This document shows, piece by piece, positions 37,354 to 46,841 of a stretch of 64,000 nucleotides of DNA (within the stretch, counting starts at the first letter, position 1; each line of letters starts with the position of its first letter). A program made the translations under genes and the position numbers. The notes under the pieces were generated by a model that was not told where the DNA came from, did no database searches, and saw nothing but the letters and a program-made list of their open reading frames with translations. Origin of the DNA: CADEED01 sp039931065. GTDB lineage: Bacteria; Pseudomonadota; Gammaproteobacteria; Steroidobacterales; Steroidobacteraceae. Location of the stretch: NCBI GenBank assembly GCA_039931065.1, contig JBDTSP010000003.1, positions 62,001-126,000 on the forward strand. Reading direction: 5' to 3'.

Positions 37354-37517
37354 TATGGGGACAGTCCCCATTTCCTGAAAATGGGGACTGTCCCCATTCC
37401 TTATGACGGTCCCCGTGTTCTGGAAATGGCACCAGGCCGATTCGTGAGTTGGTGTGTGTGCGCATGATAGTGATCAGGTCTGGCCCCGTTTCCTGGAAAT
37501 GGGGAGTGTCCCCATTC
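37354..37517. repeat. Cluster of REP-like GGGGAC...GTCCCC palindromes between glgP and glgB
   Basis: Two well-preserved copies lie head to head at 37354-37374 and 37377-37400, and a third (with GGGGAGTGTCCCC) at 37491-37515. Remnants such as TCTGGAAATGGCACC lie between them near 37420-37435. They fill almost all of the 171-base gap between glgP and glgB. They could act as mRNA stabilisers or attenuators between the two genes, but this is inference. They are related to the pair at 522-603. Confidence 0.85.
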
Positions 37518-39989
37518 TTACATTACCGAGCGTATATGCCAGATCCGATCCGCGTATTCGCGGACGCTGCGATCGCTCGAGAATGGGGCCATGCCGACAG
37601 TATTCAGCACCGCGCGCCGGCTCCATTCCTCCGGCGTGCGATACAACGCATCGACCCGATCCTGCGCCGCGCTGTAAGCGGCGAAATCCGCCAGCACCAG
37701 GAACGGCTCGCCCTCCGAGGTCAGGCGATCCGCCAGCAACCGCGCATCGTCGGTCGCGCCGCGACTGAATGCACCGTTGCGGATCATGTCGATGGCGCGC
37801 GCGAGTTCCGGGTTTGCGGCAACGATCTCGCTCGGCCGATACCCGTTCGCGCGCCGCTGCGACACCTCATCGGCATTCATGCCGAAGATGAAGATGTTGT
37901 CGGCGCCGACGCTGTCGCGGATTTCGATGTTGGCGCCGTCCAGCGTGCCGATGGTCAACGCGCCGTTCAGCGCGAGTTTCATGTTGCCGGTTCCGGAAGC
38001 TTCCATGCCCGCGGTGGAAATCTGCTGGGACAGATCTGCCGCCGGCATGATCGTCTGCGCCAGCGACACGTCGTAATCCGGCAGGAACACGCACTTGAGC
38101 TTGGTCAGCGTCACCGGGTCCTGGTTGATCGTCGTCGACACATTATTAATGAGCCGGATGATCGCCTTGGCCAGGACATAACCTGGCGCCGCCTTGCCGG
38201 CGAAGAACACCGTACGCGGCACCCAGTTCTCCTCGGGCGCGGCCTTGATGCGGTTGTAACGAGTGATGACGTAGAGGATGTTGAGCAGCTGGCGTTTGTA
38301 CTCGTGGATGCGTTTCACCTGCACGTCGAACAGCGAATCGACGCTGATGTCGATGCCGGTACGCCTATCCACTTCTTCCGCCAGCGCCACCTTGTTGGCC
38401 CGCTTGATGTCGCGGAACAACGCGCGAAAGGCCGGATCGTCAGCGGCCCAGCGCAGCCGCTCGATTTCCTCGAGATCGTTCTCCCACGCCGACCCGAGCC
38501 GTTCGGTGAGCAGCCGTGACAGGCGCGGATTCGACTGCTTCAGCCAGCGGCGCACCGTGATGCCGTTCGTCACGTTGGTGAAGCGGTCCGGGAACATCTG
38601 CGCGAAACCCGAGAAGATGGTCTTCTGCATCAATTCGGAATGCAGCTTCGCGACGCCATTGACCTTGTGAGAGCCGACCACCGCAAGGTGCGCCATACGG
38701 ACACGCCGCCCGTTGGATTCGCCGATGATGGACAAGGTGGTCTTCGCGGCGCCGTCGCCTTTGAAGCGCTTTTCCACCTCCAGCAGGAATTCCTCGTTGA
38801 TGCGATAGACGATCTCGAGGTGTCGCGGCAGCAACTGCTCGAAGAAATGCACCGGCCAGGTTTCGAGCGCTTCGGGCAGCAGCGTGTGGTTGGTATAGCC
38901 GAAAACATTGCGGCAGATTTCCCAGGCCTGGCTCCACGGCATGTCGTATTGATCGATCAGCAGCCGCATCAACTCCGGGATCGCGAGCGTCGGGTGCGTG
39001 TCGTTCATCTGCACGGCGAGCGCGCTCGGCAGTTCCTCGAGCGTGCGTTCTTCGGACAGATGCGTGGCGAGGATGTCCTGGATGCTGGCGCTGACGAAGA
39101 AGTACTGCTGTTTGAAGCGCAGCTCCTTGCCCTGCGGCGTGGAGTCGTCGGGATACAGGACGCGTGACAAATTTTTCGCTTCGACTTGATCTTCGACAGC
39201 GGCCGGATAGTTGCCCGCGTTGAAATTCTCGATGTGGAACGGCTGCAGCGCGCGCGCCGACCACAGACGCAGGTGGTTCACCGTCGGGCTGCGATTACCC
39301 GGCACCAGTTGGTCGAACCCCACGGCCAGTACGTCGGTGGTGTCGACCCAGCGCGAACGCTGGCCGCCGCCGACGTCATGCGTATTCAGCACCCGCCCGC
39401 CGAAACGCACGATGTAACGCGCATCGGAGCGCGGCGTTTCCCACACGTTGTTAAGCCGCAGCCAGGTACTGGCGGATTCGCGCTGCCCGCCGTCGATATC
39501 GATCGACTGCGTGAAGATGCCGTAGTCGTATCGAATGCCGTAACCGGTGGCCGGGTATTGGAGCGTCGCGAGCGAGTCGAGGAAACAGGCTGCCAGCCGG
39601 CCGAGACCGCCGTTGCCGAGACCCGGATCCACTTCGAGCGCGATGACCGAATCGAAGTCGTGGCCCATGCTGGCGATCGCGAAGCGGGCTTCGTCGATCA
39701 ATTCGGAGTCGAGGCTCGACAGCGCGTTCACCAGTGAACGGCCGGGCAGGAATTCCACCGACAGGTAACAGAGCCGCTTCACCCGCGCGCGCGCCACCCG
39801 GCGCTGCGTCGCGAGCCAACGCGCGGACAATTCCTCCCGGACCGCGAGTGATAACGCGTCGTAGATGTCGCGCGGAGTCGCGGTGTCGGGCTCCTTGCCC
39901 AGCGAGCGCGTCAGGCGGTCGTAAATCGCGGCGCGCAAGCTGCCGCGTCGCAGGATCGCGCCTGCTACCTGCGTCGGATCATTCAGCAC
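37518..39989 (-). CDS. glgP: Glycogen/maltodextrin phosphorylase
   Basis: The 823-residue GT35 enzyme releases glucose-1-phosphate from alpha-1,4-glucan chains. The PLP site is EASGTGNMKLALNGALTIGT, with the Lys in NMKLALN. The N-terminal half shows RLCYLSVEFLPGRSLVNAL and DPGLGNGGLGRLAACFLDSL. It is first in the row glgP-glgB-glgX-malQ, though the repeat-filled gap after it may separate its transcript. The promoter should lie in the 204-base gap shared with the divergent glucokinase-like gene. Confidence 0.95.
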   Translation of the reverse strand: MLNDPTQVAGAILRRGSLRAAIYDRLTRSLGKEPDTATPRDIYDALSLAVREELSARWLATQRRVARARVKRLCYLSVEFLPGRSLVNALSSLDSELIDEARFAIASMGHDFDSVIALEVDPGLGNGGLGRLAACFLDSLATLQYPATGYGIRYDYGIFTQSIDIDGGQRESASTWLRLNNVWETPRSDARYIVRFGGRVLNTHDVGGGQRSRWVDTTDVLAVGFDQLVPGNRSPTVNHLRLWSARALQPFHIENFNAGNYPAAVEDQVEAKNLSRVLYPDDSTPQGKELRFKQQYFFVSASIQDILATHLSEERTLEELPSALAVQMNDTHPTLAIPELMRLLIDQYDMPWSQAWEICRNVFGYTNHTLLPEALETWPVHFFEQLLPRHLEIVYRINEEFLLEVEKRFKGDGAAKTTLSIIGESNGRRVRMAHLAVVGSHKVNGVAKLHSELMQKTIFSGFAQMFPDRFTNVTNGITVRRWLKQSNPRLSRLLTERLGSAWENDLEEIERLRWAADDPAFRALFRDIKRANKVALAEEVDRRTGIDISVDSLFDVQVKRIHEYKRQLLNILYVITRYNRIKAAPEENWVPRTVFFAGKAAPGYVLAKAIIRLINNVSTTINQDPVTLTKLKCVFLPDYDVSLAQTIMPAADLSQQISTAGMEASGTGNMKLALNGALTIGTLDGANIEIRDSVGADNIFIFGMNADEVSQRRANGYRPSEIVAANPELARAIDMIRNGAFSRGATDDARLLADRLTSEGEPFLVLADFAAYSAAQDRVDALYRTPEEWSRRAVLNTVGMAPFSSDRSVREYADRIWHIRSVM

Positions 39990-40057
39990 TCGAACTACCT
40001 TTCACTCTGTCGACGAGACATTTCAGGACAATTTCCCATGACGCCACCGACATTCAC

Positions 40058-40105
40058 GCAAGTTGATGCAAGTTCTTTGACGGGGGCCTGAGACCGGTAT
40101 CATAT
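40058..40105 (+). promoter_or_regulatory. Candidate promoter of the glucokinase-like gene with upstream direct repeat
   Basis: TTGACG at 40077-40082 and TCATAT at 40100-40105 are 17 bases apart, a reasonable sigma-70 pair. Directly upstream stands GCAAGTT twice (40058-40064 and 40068-40074), a 10-base period that would place two identical half-sites on one helix face. It lies between the divergent glgP and glucokinase-like genes. The regulator is unknown. Confidence 0.4.
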
Positions 40106-40193
40106 GCACCTCGCCTCGAGGGGGCACGCATACCTAATCGCGCCGGGTATCGCGCCACCGCGCTGCACCACATTGGCTTTGAGTTAACGCGGA

Positions 40194-40976
40194 ATGCACC
40201 GACAAGCAATTGGTATTGATATCGGGGGCTCGTCGATCAAGGCAGCCGTCGTTGACCTGACCCGGGGTTGCCTGGTCGGTGAACGCCACTCGGTCGCCTC
40301 GCCCGCCATGTCGGCCGTCAGTGAAATGATGCACGCCATGGCCGCGGCGGTACCGGAAGACACGGCAAATCTCGCCGCCGGAGTCACGTTTCCGGGTGTT
40401 GTCGTCGCCGGGACGGTTTATAGCGCCGCCAACGTCGCGAAATCCTGGATCGGCCAGCCACTGGCGGAACCCGCCGCGGCCAAGCTCAAGCGCAAGGTCA
40501 TCGCGATCAACGATGCCGATGCCGCGGGGCTCGCGGAAGTGAAATTCGGCGCGGCGCGCGATGTCATGGGCACGGTTCTCGTGTTGAGCCTGGGCACCGG
40601 CATCGGCAGCGCGTTGTTCGTCGACGGCCAGCTCGTCCCCAACACCGAACTCGGGCATCTCGAATTCGATGGCATGGAAGCGGAAGCCCGCGCCTCGGGA
40701 CGTGCCCGCATGGAACGCAAACTCGATTGGCCGGCGTACATCGCCGAGCTCAACTACGTGTTGAATCGCATGCACGCGTTGTTCTGGCCCGACCTGATCG
40801 TTTTGTGCGGCGGTATCACCGCCGATCATCCGAACCTGTGTGAAGACCTCAAGATTCCCACGGCGGTGAAGCTCGGCGCGCTGCGCGCGGATGCAGGCAT
40901 CGTCGGCGCGGCATATGCCACGACCCTTCAACAGGGTGTGTGGATAAGGCAAGGCGAGGAAGTCGCCGCCCAGTAG
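40194..40976 (+). CDS. ROK-family polyphosphate glucokinase-like kinase
   Basis: The 260-residue protein starts with the phosphate-1 motif AIGIDIGGSSIKAAVVDL. It contains LSLGTGIGSALFVDGQLVPN followed by TELGHLEF, the pattern seen in strictly polyphosphate- or ATP-dependent glucokinases (PpgK). The ROK Cys-cluster is absent, as in that subgroup. It would phosphorylate glucose released by the MalQ and GlgX reactions, giving a link to the divergent glycogen genes. ppgK is the likely name, but phosphate-donor choice cannot be read with certainty. Confidence 0.85.
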   Translation: MHRQAIGIDIGGSSIKAAVVDLTRGCLVGERHSVASPAMSAVSEMMHAMAAAVPEDTANLAAGVTFPGVVVAGTVYSAANVAKSWIGQPLAEPAAAKLKRKVIAINDADAAGLAEVKFGAARDVMGTVLVLSLGTGIGSALFVDGQLVPNTELGHLEFDGMEAEARASGRARMERKLDWPAYIAELNYVLNRMHALFWPDLIVLCGGITADHPNLCEDLKIPTAVKLGALRADAGIVGAAYATTLQQGVWIRQGEEVAAQ

Positions 40977-41095
40977 TGGGGACTTCCCTTGTTTCCTGAC
41001 AATCGGGGGGCGGCTCGCGGCGCTGACTTCGACACCTGCCCTCTTTTCCCAAAGCATCACCCGCTGCCGTTCGAGCCGCGTCCCCATTTTCCGTC
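40976..41095. repeat. Degenerate element framed by inverted GTGGGGAC / GTCCCCAT
   Basis: The left end (GTGGGGACTTCCC, followed by TTTCCTGAC) starts at the stop codon of the kinase gene, and the right end (GTCCCCATTTTCCG) ends about 80 bases before the alpha-2-macroglobulin gene. Both are decayed copies of the REP-like palindrome family. The roughly 90 bases between them show nothing recognisable. Confidence 0.45.
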
Positions 41096-41173
41096 ACAAT
41101 TGCCGCACGCCTTCTGCACGATCGCGCGTTGTACTGACGCTGCCTCGATCCACTCTCTCCTCCCGGAGCTCCC

Positions 41174-44100
41174 ATGTTTCGCAAATTCTTTGCCGCCCTC
41201 ACGGTCTCGGCGGCGGTATTTCTGTGTGTGAATTGCGGCGGCGGCGCACCGGCAACTACGCGGCCAAGAGCCGCCGCTCCCGACCCGCAGTGGGTCACCG
41301 CCATCAGCCAGCACAGCAATGGCGCGATCTCGCGTCACTCGCCGGTCCGCGTCCTGTTCACGAGCGACGTCGTCCCCGAATCGCGCATCGGCAGCGACGC
41401 CGCTGCGAACATCTCGATCTCCCCCGCCGTGAAGACTCACGCGACTTTCGCCGGACGCCGCGAAATCGTGCTGCGACCCGACACCGAATTCGCGCCCGGT
41501 ACTAACTACCGCATCAGCGTCTCGGCCAAGGGGCTCGAGGGCGTGCCGCAGAACACCAAACCTTTCGAATTCAGCGTCGAGACGCTGAGCGTCAACTTCG
41601 ACGTCCAGACCGCAGGCCTGAGCGTCGAACCGGAGCGCAACGAGTTGATGGTGCTCAACGGCAGCATCCGCACCGCCGACACCGAAAATCGCGAGCGGGT
41701 CGAGAAGATCCTGAGCGCCACGCTGAACGGCAAGCCGGTGACCATCACCTGGACCGGCGCCGAACGCTCGCATGGCTTTTCGATCGACCACATCGTGCGG
41801 ACCCGCGAAGAACAAGAACTGGTGCTGCGCTGGGATGGCGCCCCGCTCAACGTCAAGAACTCGAATCAGCAGACCTGGCGAATTCCGGCGCTCGACGAAT
41901 TCGCGGTCACGCAAGCCCAGGCCGTGCAGGTGAACGATCAGCGCCAGATCCAGGTGCAATTCTCCGCTGCGCTCGATGCGCGCCAGGATCTGAAGGGCCT
42001 GATCCGCCTGTCGCAGGGTGAATTCACCACGGCGATCAACAACAGCCAGCTCACGCTGTACATCAACGATGCAGTCAGCGGCGAAATCACGCTGACCCTG
42101 GAGCCGCAGATCCACAGCCGCGCGGGCGTCGCATTGATCGGCGAACGCGAGTTCAAGGTGGAATTCACCAACACGAAGCCGCAGGTCCGTTTCGTCGGCA
42201 AAGGCGTCGTGTTGCCCGATGCCACGTCGCTGACCGTGCCGTTCGAAGCGGTTAGCGCGCGCGCCGTGCGCGTGACCGCGCTGCAGGTTTTTCAGGACAA
42301 CATCCCGCAGTTCCTGCAGGTGAACCGTCTCGATGGCGCGCAGGAGTTGGGCCGCGTCGGGCGCGTGTTGTGGCGCAAGACCATCCCGCTCGCCTCGCCG
42401 GTACCCGGCAAGTGGACGCGTTACGACCTCGACGTCACCGATCTCATGCGCAAACACCCGGGCGGGTTGTTCCAGCTCACGCTCTCCCTGGCGCCGGCCG
42501 ATGCGTTGTACGACTGCCCCGGCGCCACCGAAACCACCGCGCTGGAAGACCCCGAGCCCGGCAACCAGGAGGACGGCGACAGCTATGACCCTTCCTACTG
42601 GAACCAGTACGACGAGGGCTACTACGAAGGCGAGATCAACTGGAACGAACGCGATGACCCGTGCAAGCCGGCATATTTTCGCTACGCGCCCAACATCCGG
42701 GCCGCGCGCAACCTGCTCGCCTCGAACATCGGCCTGATCGCCAAACGCGCGGCGCTCGGCAAACTACTCGCGGTCGCGACGGCGCTCGATTCCTCCAAAC
42801 CCATGGCCGGCGTCAGGATCGACGCCATCAGCTTCCAGAACCAGGTGTTGGCCAGCGGCCGCACCGATTCGGGCGGCACCGTCGAACTCGAAATGCGTGG
42901 CCAGCCATTCGCCCTGATCGCCGACGACGCGGGTCGCAAGGGATACCTGCGCATCGCGCCCGGCGTGGCGCTGCCCGTGAGTCATTTCGATGTCGGCGGT
43001 GAGACTGTCGTCAACGGCATCAAGGGGTTCCTGTACGGCGACCGCGGTGTCTGGCGGCCCGGCGACACTATCTACCTGACGTTCGCGCTGCAGGACAAGG
43101 CCGGCACATTGCCGCCCAACCATCCAGTGACGATCGAGCTGCGTAATCCGCGCGGTCAGCTGGTGCAGACACTGACGAACTCGACGCCGGTCGGCCAGTT
43201 CTATGCGTTCGAGCTCAAGACGGCGGCCGATGCGCCGACCGGCGACTGGAACGCCGTCGCGCTCGTCGGCGGCGCGACCTTCGGCAAGCAGCTCAAGGTC
43301 GAGACTGTCATGCCCAACCGTCTCAAGATCGATCTCGATCTCGGGGATGAGACCGTGCTGGAAAGCAACCCGCTGCGCGGCGCGATCAACGCCCAATGGC
43401 TGAGCGGCGCCACCGCCGCCGCCCTGCGCGCGGCCATCGAAGTGCGCCTGACACCGGCCCCCACCCGCTTCACGCGTTTCAGCGAATACGTGTTCGATGA
43501 TCCCGCCCGTACCTTCAGCGGTGCGCCCATCGTGTTGTTCGACGGCGCACTCGACAGCGACGGTTCGGTCAAGTTCGAGAAAAAGCTCGAGCTGCCCCGC
43601 GATGTGCCGGGCATGTTGAACGCCACGTTCATCACGCGGGTGTTCGAACGCGGCGGCGCCTTCAGCATCAACCGCGAATCGCGCACCGTCGCGGCGTTCG
43701 ATCGTTACGTCGGCCTCAAGTTGCCCAAGGGTGACGCGGCGCGCGACATGTTGCTGACCGACACCAAACACGTGCTCGAACTGGTTACGGTCGATGTTGC
43801 CGGCGCGCAGGTGTCCGTGCCGCGCCTGCAGGTGACGCTGTACAAGGTGCAGTGGCGCTGGTGGTGGGATCAGAGCGGCGATTCGCTCGCGCAGTACGCG
43901 CAGGGCGAAAGCACCGCGATGATCAAGCAGGAAACGATCGCCACGCGCGATGGCCGCGGTCAGTGGACCTTCGAGATCAAATATCCGGAATGGGGCCGGT
44001 ACCTGGTACGCGCCTGCGATCTCGAAGGCGGTCATTGCACCGGCCGCGTGTTCTACATCGATTGGCCGTCCTGGGCCGGCGCGTCGCGCGATCAATCCGG

Positions 44101-46837
44101 GGTGGCGGCGAACATACTCACGCTCACCGCGGACAAGCAGGAATACAGGGTCGGCGAAACCGCGGTGGTTCAGCTGCCCGAAGCGGCGCAGGGCCGCGCG
44201 TTGCTGACTCTCGAGAGCGGCAGCGCGATCCTCGAACATCGCTGGATAGAAGCGCCCACGAAACGCGTGTCGATCCCGATCACCGCCGCGATGGCGCCCA
44301 ATGTCTATGTCGCGGTCACGATGGTGCAGCCGCACGCGGGCAAGACCAACGACCTGCCCATCCGACTGTACGGCGTCATTCCCCTCAAGGTCACCGACCC
44401 GCAGACGAAACTCGCGCCGGTCGTGACGACCGCCGCGCAGTGGGCGCCGCAGTCCAGGGCCAGTGTCACGGTCAGCGAAAAAGCCGGCCGCGCGATGAAC
44501 TACACGCTAGCCGTGGTCGACGAAGGTTTGTTAGGCCTGACCAACTTCAGGACGCCGAATCTCCATGGCGAGTTCTACAAGCGCGAAGCGCTCGGCATCT
44601 CCACCTGGGATCTGTTCGACGAGGTCGCCGGCGCGTATGGCGGCGAACTCGACCGCCTGCTGGCGCTCGGCGGCAGCGACGCGGCCGCGGCAACCAATCC
44701 GGACGACGGCAAGTCGCGGTTCCCGCCGGTCGTGCGCTTCTTCGGACCTTTCGCGTTGAAGGCCGGCGAGAAGCGCGCGCACACCGTCGAGCTGCCGCAG
44801 TATGTCGGCGCAGTGCGCGTCATGGTCGTGGCCGGTGACGGCCACGCCTACGGCTCCGCCGACCAATCGGTATTCGTGCGCCAGGAGCTGATGATCCTGC
44901 CCACGTTGCCGCGCGTGATCGGACCCGACGAGCAGTTCCAGCTGCCGGTGTCCGTATTCACCAGTGAGGCCTCGATCAAATCGGTGAAGCTCGAAGTGCA
45001 GGCCGACTCGCACTTCAGCACCACCGGGGCCGTCACGACCAGCATCGCGTTCACCCGGCCCGAGGAAAAGCTCGGGTTCCTGTCGCTCAGGTCCAGCTCG
45101 CGCCTCGGCAAGGGCAAAATCAAGGTGATCGCCACGAGCGGAAAATTCCGCGTGGAAAGCGAGGTGTGGCTCGAGGTGCGCACGCCGAACGTGCCCTCCT
45201 CGCGCATCCAGCGCGCCACTCTTGCGCCCGGTGAATCCTGGCAGGGGCAACTCGCCGCCTTCGGACTCGAAGGCACGCAGAATGCGACACTCGAAGTGTC
45301 GGCCCTGCCGCCGATCAACATCGACGGGCGGCTCGAGTACCTGGTTCATTACCCGTACGGCTGCCTCGAACAGACGACCTCGAGCGTGTTCCCGCAGCTC
45401 TATCTACCGGCGCTGATCAAGATGGATCAGAACCGTCGCCTGGAGATCGAGAACAACATTCGCGCCGGGCTGGCGCGCTTGCGCAGCCTGCAGCACCCGA
45501 ACGGCGGTTTCGCCTACTGGCCAGGTGTGTGGAACACGGGTACCGACTGGGAATGGCGCAGCGACTGGGGCACCACCTACGCCGGTCACTTCTTCCTCGA
45601 GGCCGAGAAGGCGGGGTACAACCTGCCGGGCGACATGAAGGCGGCGTGGCTGCGTTACCAGAAATCCGCCGCGCAGCAGTGGAATCCGCGCGACCTGCGC
45701 AATCCGGGCAACTACAGCGCCGCGTGGGTCGAAGGTCAGCGCACTTCGCAGGCGTACCGGCTCTACACGCTGGCACTTGCGGGCCAGCCCGAGATCGGCG
45801 CGATGAATCGTCTGCGGGAGACGCAGAACCTGTCACTGGCGGAACGCTGGCTGCTGGCTTCCGCGTACAAACTCGCCGGCAAGCCGGAAGTTGCCACGGC
45901 ACTGGTCGACACCCAGCGCCCAAAGGCATTCGTGTTCGCCGACAGTAATCCGTACACGTTCGGCTCGTTGTTGCGGGATCGCGCGGTCGTGCTCATGGGC
46001 CTGACTTTGTTAGGCCGAGACGCCGAGACCGCGGGGCTGCTGGAGGACATCTCCGCGCAGCTCGCCGACGGCTCCTGGTACAGCACGCAGTCCGTGGCGT
46101 TCGCACTGGTGGCGGTGGCGCAGAACACCGGCTCGAAGCCGTTCAAGGGATTCAGCTTCGACTATTCGGCCGGCACGGCGCGCAGCCAGACCATCAAGGG
46201 CGATTCTCCGTTGGCGAACGTCAGGCTTAAGGCTCCCGCGACCGGGGCGTTGCCGCTCGTGCTGATCAACACCTCGGATCGCAAGCTGTACGCCACCATC
46301 GCCATGCGCGCCACGCCGAAGAGCGGCGAGGAAGATGTTTCGGCGAAGGGCCTGTCCATCGACATCGCCTATAGCGATGCCGATGGCACCCCGGTTGAGA
46401 TCGGCAAGCTGCCGCAGGGCAGCGACCTGATCGCGCAGATCACCGTCAAGAATGTCGGCAAGCGCACGCTCGACAACCTCGCCTTGACGCAGTTGGTACC
46501 CGCCGGCTGGGAGATCCGCAACGACCGGCTCGAAGGCACGGACACGGCCGGTGAACGCACGAACGAACCTGCGCCGCTGCAGCAGTTCTGGTGGGTGCCC
46601 GCGTCCTATCGCAACGGCACACTGCGCACCGCGGAATTCACCGACGTTCGCGACGACCGCGTGGACCGCTTCTTCTCCTTGAACGCGGGAGAGTCGATCT
46701 TCTTCCAGACGCGGCTCAACGCCGCCTATCTCGGTCGATTCTATCTACCGGGCACCGGGGTCGAGGCGATGTACGACGCCACCCAGCATGCACGCCAGCG
46801 CGGCCAGTGGGTCGAAGTGGTGCCGGCGGGAAAGTGA
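41174..46837 (+). CDS. Alpha-2-macroglobulin family protein (YfhM-like)
   Basis: The 1887-residue protein is a bacterial alpha-2-macroglobulin that traps proteases in the periplasm. It has an N-terminal signal sequence with Cys18 and Cys21; lipidation is possible, but the lipobox is poor. Several MG domains lead to the bait region and then the thioester motif YPYGCLEQTTSS (Cys1397, Gln1400). The alpha-alpha toroid domain (HPNGGFAYWPGVWNTG) and a C-terminal receptor-like domain (DDRVDRFFSLNAGES) follow. The pbpC gene follows after four bases, the arrangement known from many proteobacteria, which suggests defence combined with peptidoglycan repair. Confidence 0.92.
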   Translation: MFRKFFAALTVSAAVFLCVNCGGGAPATTRPRAAAPDPQWVTAISQHSNGAISRHSPVRVLFTSDVVPESRIGSDAAANISISPAVKTHATFAGRREIVLRPDTEFAPGTNYRISVSAKGLEGVPQNTKPFEFSVETLSVNFDVQTAGLSVEPERNELMVLNGSIRTADTENRERVEKILSATLNGKPVTITWTGAERSHGFSIDHIVRTREEQELVLRWDGAPLNVKNSNQQTWRIPALDEFAVTQAQAVQVNDQRQIQVQFSAALDARQDLKGLIRLSQGEFTTAINNSQLTLYINDAVSGEITLTLEPQIHSRAGVALIGEREFKVEFTNTKPQVRFVGKGVVLPDATSLTVPFEAVSARAVRVTALQVFQDNIPQFLQVNRLDGAQELGRVGRVLWRKTIPLASPVPGKWTRYDLDVTDLMRKHPGGLFQLTLSLAPADALYDCPGATETTALEDPEPGNQEDGDSYDPSYWNQYDEGYYEGEINWNERDDPCKPAYFRYAPNIRAARNLLASNIGLIAKRAALGKLLAVATALDSSKPMAGVRIDAISFQNQVLASGRTDSGGTVELEMRGQPFALIADDAGRKGYLRIAPGVALPVSHFDVGGETVVNGIKGFLYGDRGVWRPGDTIYLTFALQDKAGTLPPNHPVTIELRNPRGQLVQTLTNSTPVGQFYAFELKTAADAPTGDWNAVALVGGATFGKQLKVETVMPNRLKIDLDLGDETVLESNPLRGAINAQWLSGATAAALRAAIEVRLTPAPTRFTRFSEYVFDDPARTFSGAPIVLFDGALDSDGSVKFEKKLELPRDVPGMLNATFITRVFERGGAFSINRESRTVAAFDRYVGLKLPKGDAARDMLLTDTKHVLELVTVDVAGAQVSVPRLQVTLYKVQWRWWWDQSGDSLAQYAQGESTAMIKQETIATRDGRGQWTFEIKYPEWGRYLVRACDLEGGHCTGRVFYIDWPSWAGASRDQSGVAANILTLTADKQEYRVGETAVVQLPEAAQGRALLTLESGSAILEHRWIEAPTKRVSIPITAAMAPNVYVAVTMVQPHAGKTNDLPIRLYGVIPLKVTDPQTKLAPVVTTAAQWAPQSRASVTVSEKAGRAMNYTLAVVDEGLLGLTNFRTPNLHGEFYKREALGISTWDLFDEVAGAYGGELDRLLALGGSDAAAATNPDDGKSRFPPVVRFFGPFALKAGEKRAHTVELPQYVGAVRVMVVAGDGHAYGSADQSVFVRQELMILPTLPRVIGPDEQFQLPVSVFTSEASIKSVKLEVQADSHFSTTGAVTTSIAFTRPEEKLGFLSLRSSSRLGKGKIKVIATSGKFRVESEVWLEVRTPNVPSSRIQRATLAPGESWQGQLAAFGLEGTQNATLEVSALPPINIDGRLEYLVHYPYGCLEQTTSSVFPQLYLPALIKMDQNRRLEIENNIRAGLARLRSLQHPNGGFAYWPGVWNTGTDWEWRSDWGTTYAGHFFLEAEKAGYNLPGDMKAAWLRYQKSAAQQWNPRDLRNPGNYSAAWVEGQRTSQAYRLYTLALAGQPEIGAMNRLRETQNLSLAERWLLASAYKLAGKPEVATALVDTQRPKAFVFADSNPYTFGSLLRDRAVVLMGLTLLGRDAETAGLLEDISAQLADGSWYSTQSVAFALVAVAQNTGSKPFKGFSFDYSAGTARSQTIKGDSPLANVRLKAPATGALPLVLINTSDRKLYATIAMRATPKSGEEDVSAKGLSIDIAYSDADGTPVEIGKLPQGSDLIAQITVKNVGKRTLDNLALTQLVPAGWEIRNDRLEGTDTAGERTNEPAPLQQFWWVPASYRNGTLRTAEFTDVRDDRVDRFFSLNAGESIFFQTRLNAAYLGRFYLPGTGVEAMYDATQHARQRGQWVEVVPAGK

Positions 46838-46841
46838 TCGA

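Noticed and set aside
37347..37397. Longer GlgB start (MGTVPIFRKWG...)
   Set aside because: These codons are a REP-like palindrome; the family start is at 37346.
41057..42457. 466-codon minus-strand frame at the start of the alpha-2-macroglobulin gene
   Set aside because: Antisense shadow of a gene with clear family motifs.
42764..44335. 523-codon minus-strand frame within the alpha-2-macroglobulin gene
   Set aside because: It is an antisense shadow, rich in Arg, His and Asp, with no family motif.
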